From Choristoneura fumiferana (taxonomy: Eukaryota; Arthropoda; Insecta; Lepidoptera; Tortricidae), in the NCBI RefSeq assembly GCF_025370935.1, contig NC_133493.1, positions 355,799 through 419,798 on the forward strand: a stretch of DNA of 64,000 bases, given 5' to 3'. How positions within the stretch are numbered: the first letter of the stretch is position 1; the number at the start of each line of letters is the position of its first letter. A program made the position numbers and the translations under genes. This document shows, one piece after another, positions 63,535 through 64,000 of the stretch. The notes under the pieces are model-generated. The model had not been told where the DNA came from and made no database searches. It saw only the letters and a program-made list of their open reading frames with translations.

Positions 63535-63605
63535 TGAGTCCACAACGCACGAGCCGAGCCGAGCGAGCGAAGCAAGCGTACCGCGGCAGCGGCCGGCGAA
63601 TTGCC
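63535..63605. other. GC-rich patch with GAGC repeats
   Basis: CACGAGCCGAGCCGAGCGAGC then GCGGCAGCGGCCGGCG, just after the tandem repeat and sharply different from the AT-rich surroundings. Function unknown. Confidence 0.5.
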
Positions 63606-63634
63606 AGAACTGAATTAAGCCGTTAATCTTAGCT

Positions 63635-64000
63635 ATTGTTGAAATGAAATGAAATAATTTATTTTGCTTTAGACAAGGTAATAAATGGTTTTATAAAAAT
63701 GTGTTAAGGTGCAGTGACACATGTAACCAAAAACACTGGCATGAAAACATTAACTTATTAAATAAGTTCACTAAAAAGACAATTAATTTTGTAATATAAA
63801 TAAATAATCTAAATTGAATAATAGTTATTAATTTATAGATCAATGTAACCCTGTGATAATGTCAATTATTATTTTAAATATTCATTAATTAAATAAAATG
63901 CTTTGTCTTTAAGCCACTGATATAATTAAATCTGAATTTACTCCTGGGCAACTCAGCTATGCTCTTAGGCAACTTATTAAATATTCGTATTGCCATTGGA
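63635..64000 (-). mobile_element. LINE 3' end running off the window
   Basis: On the minus strand a frame ending at 63889 encodes IFNKLPKSIAELPRSKFRFN and LKTKHFI, a Jockey-like C-terminus. It is followed by UTR and a TTTCATTTCATTTCAAC tail (63638-63651), the same tail type as the insertion at 9406-9754. Confidence 0.65.

Overview
This is a stretch of AT-rich animal nuclear DNA, most likely from a moth or butterfly (Lepidoptera). The evidence is an intron-split metazoan gene, a dense mosaic of short repeats of types common in lepidopteran genomes (tRNA-headed SINEs with GATGAT tails, poly-A SINEs, LINE tails ending in TTTCA or TTTGAC), and TTAGG-type short repeats. There are no bacterial operons, no CRISPR array and no rRNA. 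Two runs of exactly 100 N (3124-3223 and 33788-33887) show that the window is a scaffold of three contigs: 1-3123, 3224-33787 and 33888-64000.

The one cellular gene I recognise is a hydroxylysine kinase (HYKK/AGPHD1-like, aminoglycoside-phosphotransferase fold) on the + strand. Its coding exons are at 11975-12096, 12963-13123, 14114-14313, 18531-18650, 19340-19455, 21633-21822 and 22430-22636. All junctions have GT-AG signals and compatible phases, giving 371 residues. A symmetric 60-nt extra exon is possible at 20631-20690.

The dominant large-scale structure is a repeated locus. Copy A (3224 to about 17890) and copy B (about 44359 to 58050) are collinear for some 14 kb and both carry HYKK exons 1-3; exons 4-8 occur only after copy A. 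The copies lie on different contigs and differ by reciprocal transposon insertions and deletions. The 483 shared coding nucleotides differ at only two positions. This fits two haplotypes placed side by side by the assembler, or a recent partial duplication.

Almost everything else is mobile DNA. A nearly complete Jockey-type LINE with frameshifts lies at about 29325-33300 (minus strand). Its 3' untranslated part holds seven hairpins with identical geometry and covarying stems. There are LINE 3' ends at many sites, SINEs of three families, several foldback/MITE elements, a hammerhead-like ribozyme in copy B, a 400-bp polypurine tract and a 1.4-kb GACA microsatellite.

Repeat family names used below: REP-A (GGTGCCACAGACAGAC; one end GTTGGAAAA, other end CGGGGGTTAA), S-polyA (SINE-like, ACCTTGTGCAAGGTCCGCC, poly-A), REP-C (GGGTTCCGTAGCCA inverted ends), S-GAT (tRNA head, GATGAT tail), S-TTTA (tRNA head, TATTTATT tail), REP-F (CCCGCGACTTCG), REP-G (ACCCGACTGCCCGAAGGAG), REP-H (CTTCCAGTAGTTGGATTG), LINE-R (RTE-like tail encoding GRPPTRWTDDL) and LINE-J (Jockey-like).
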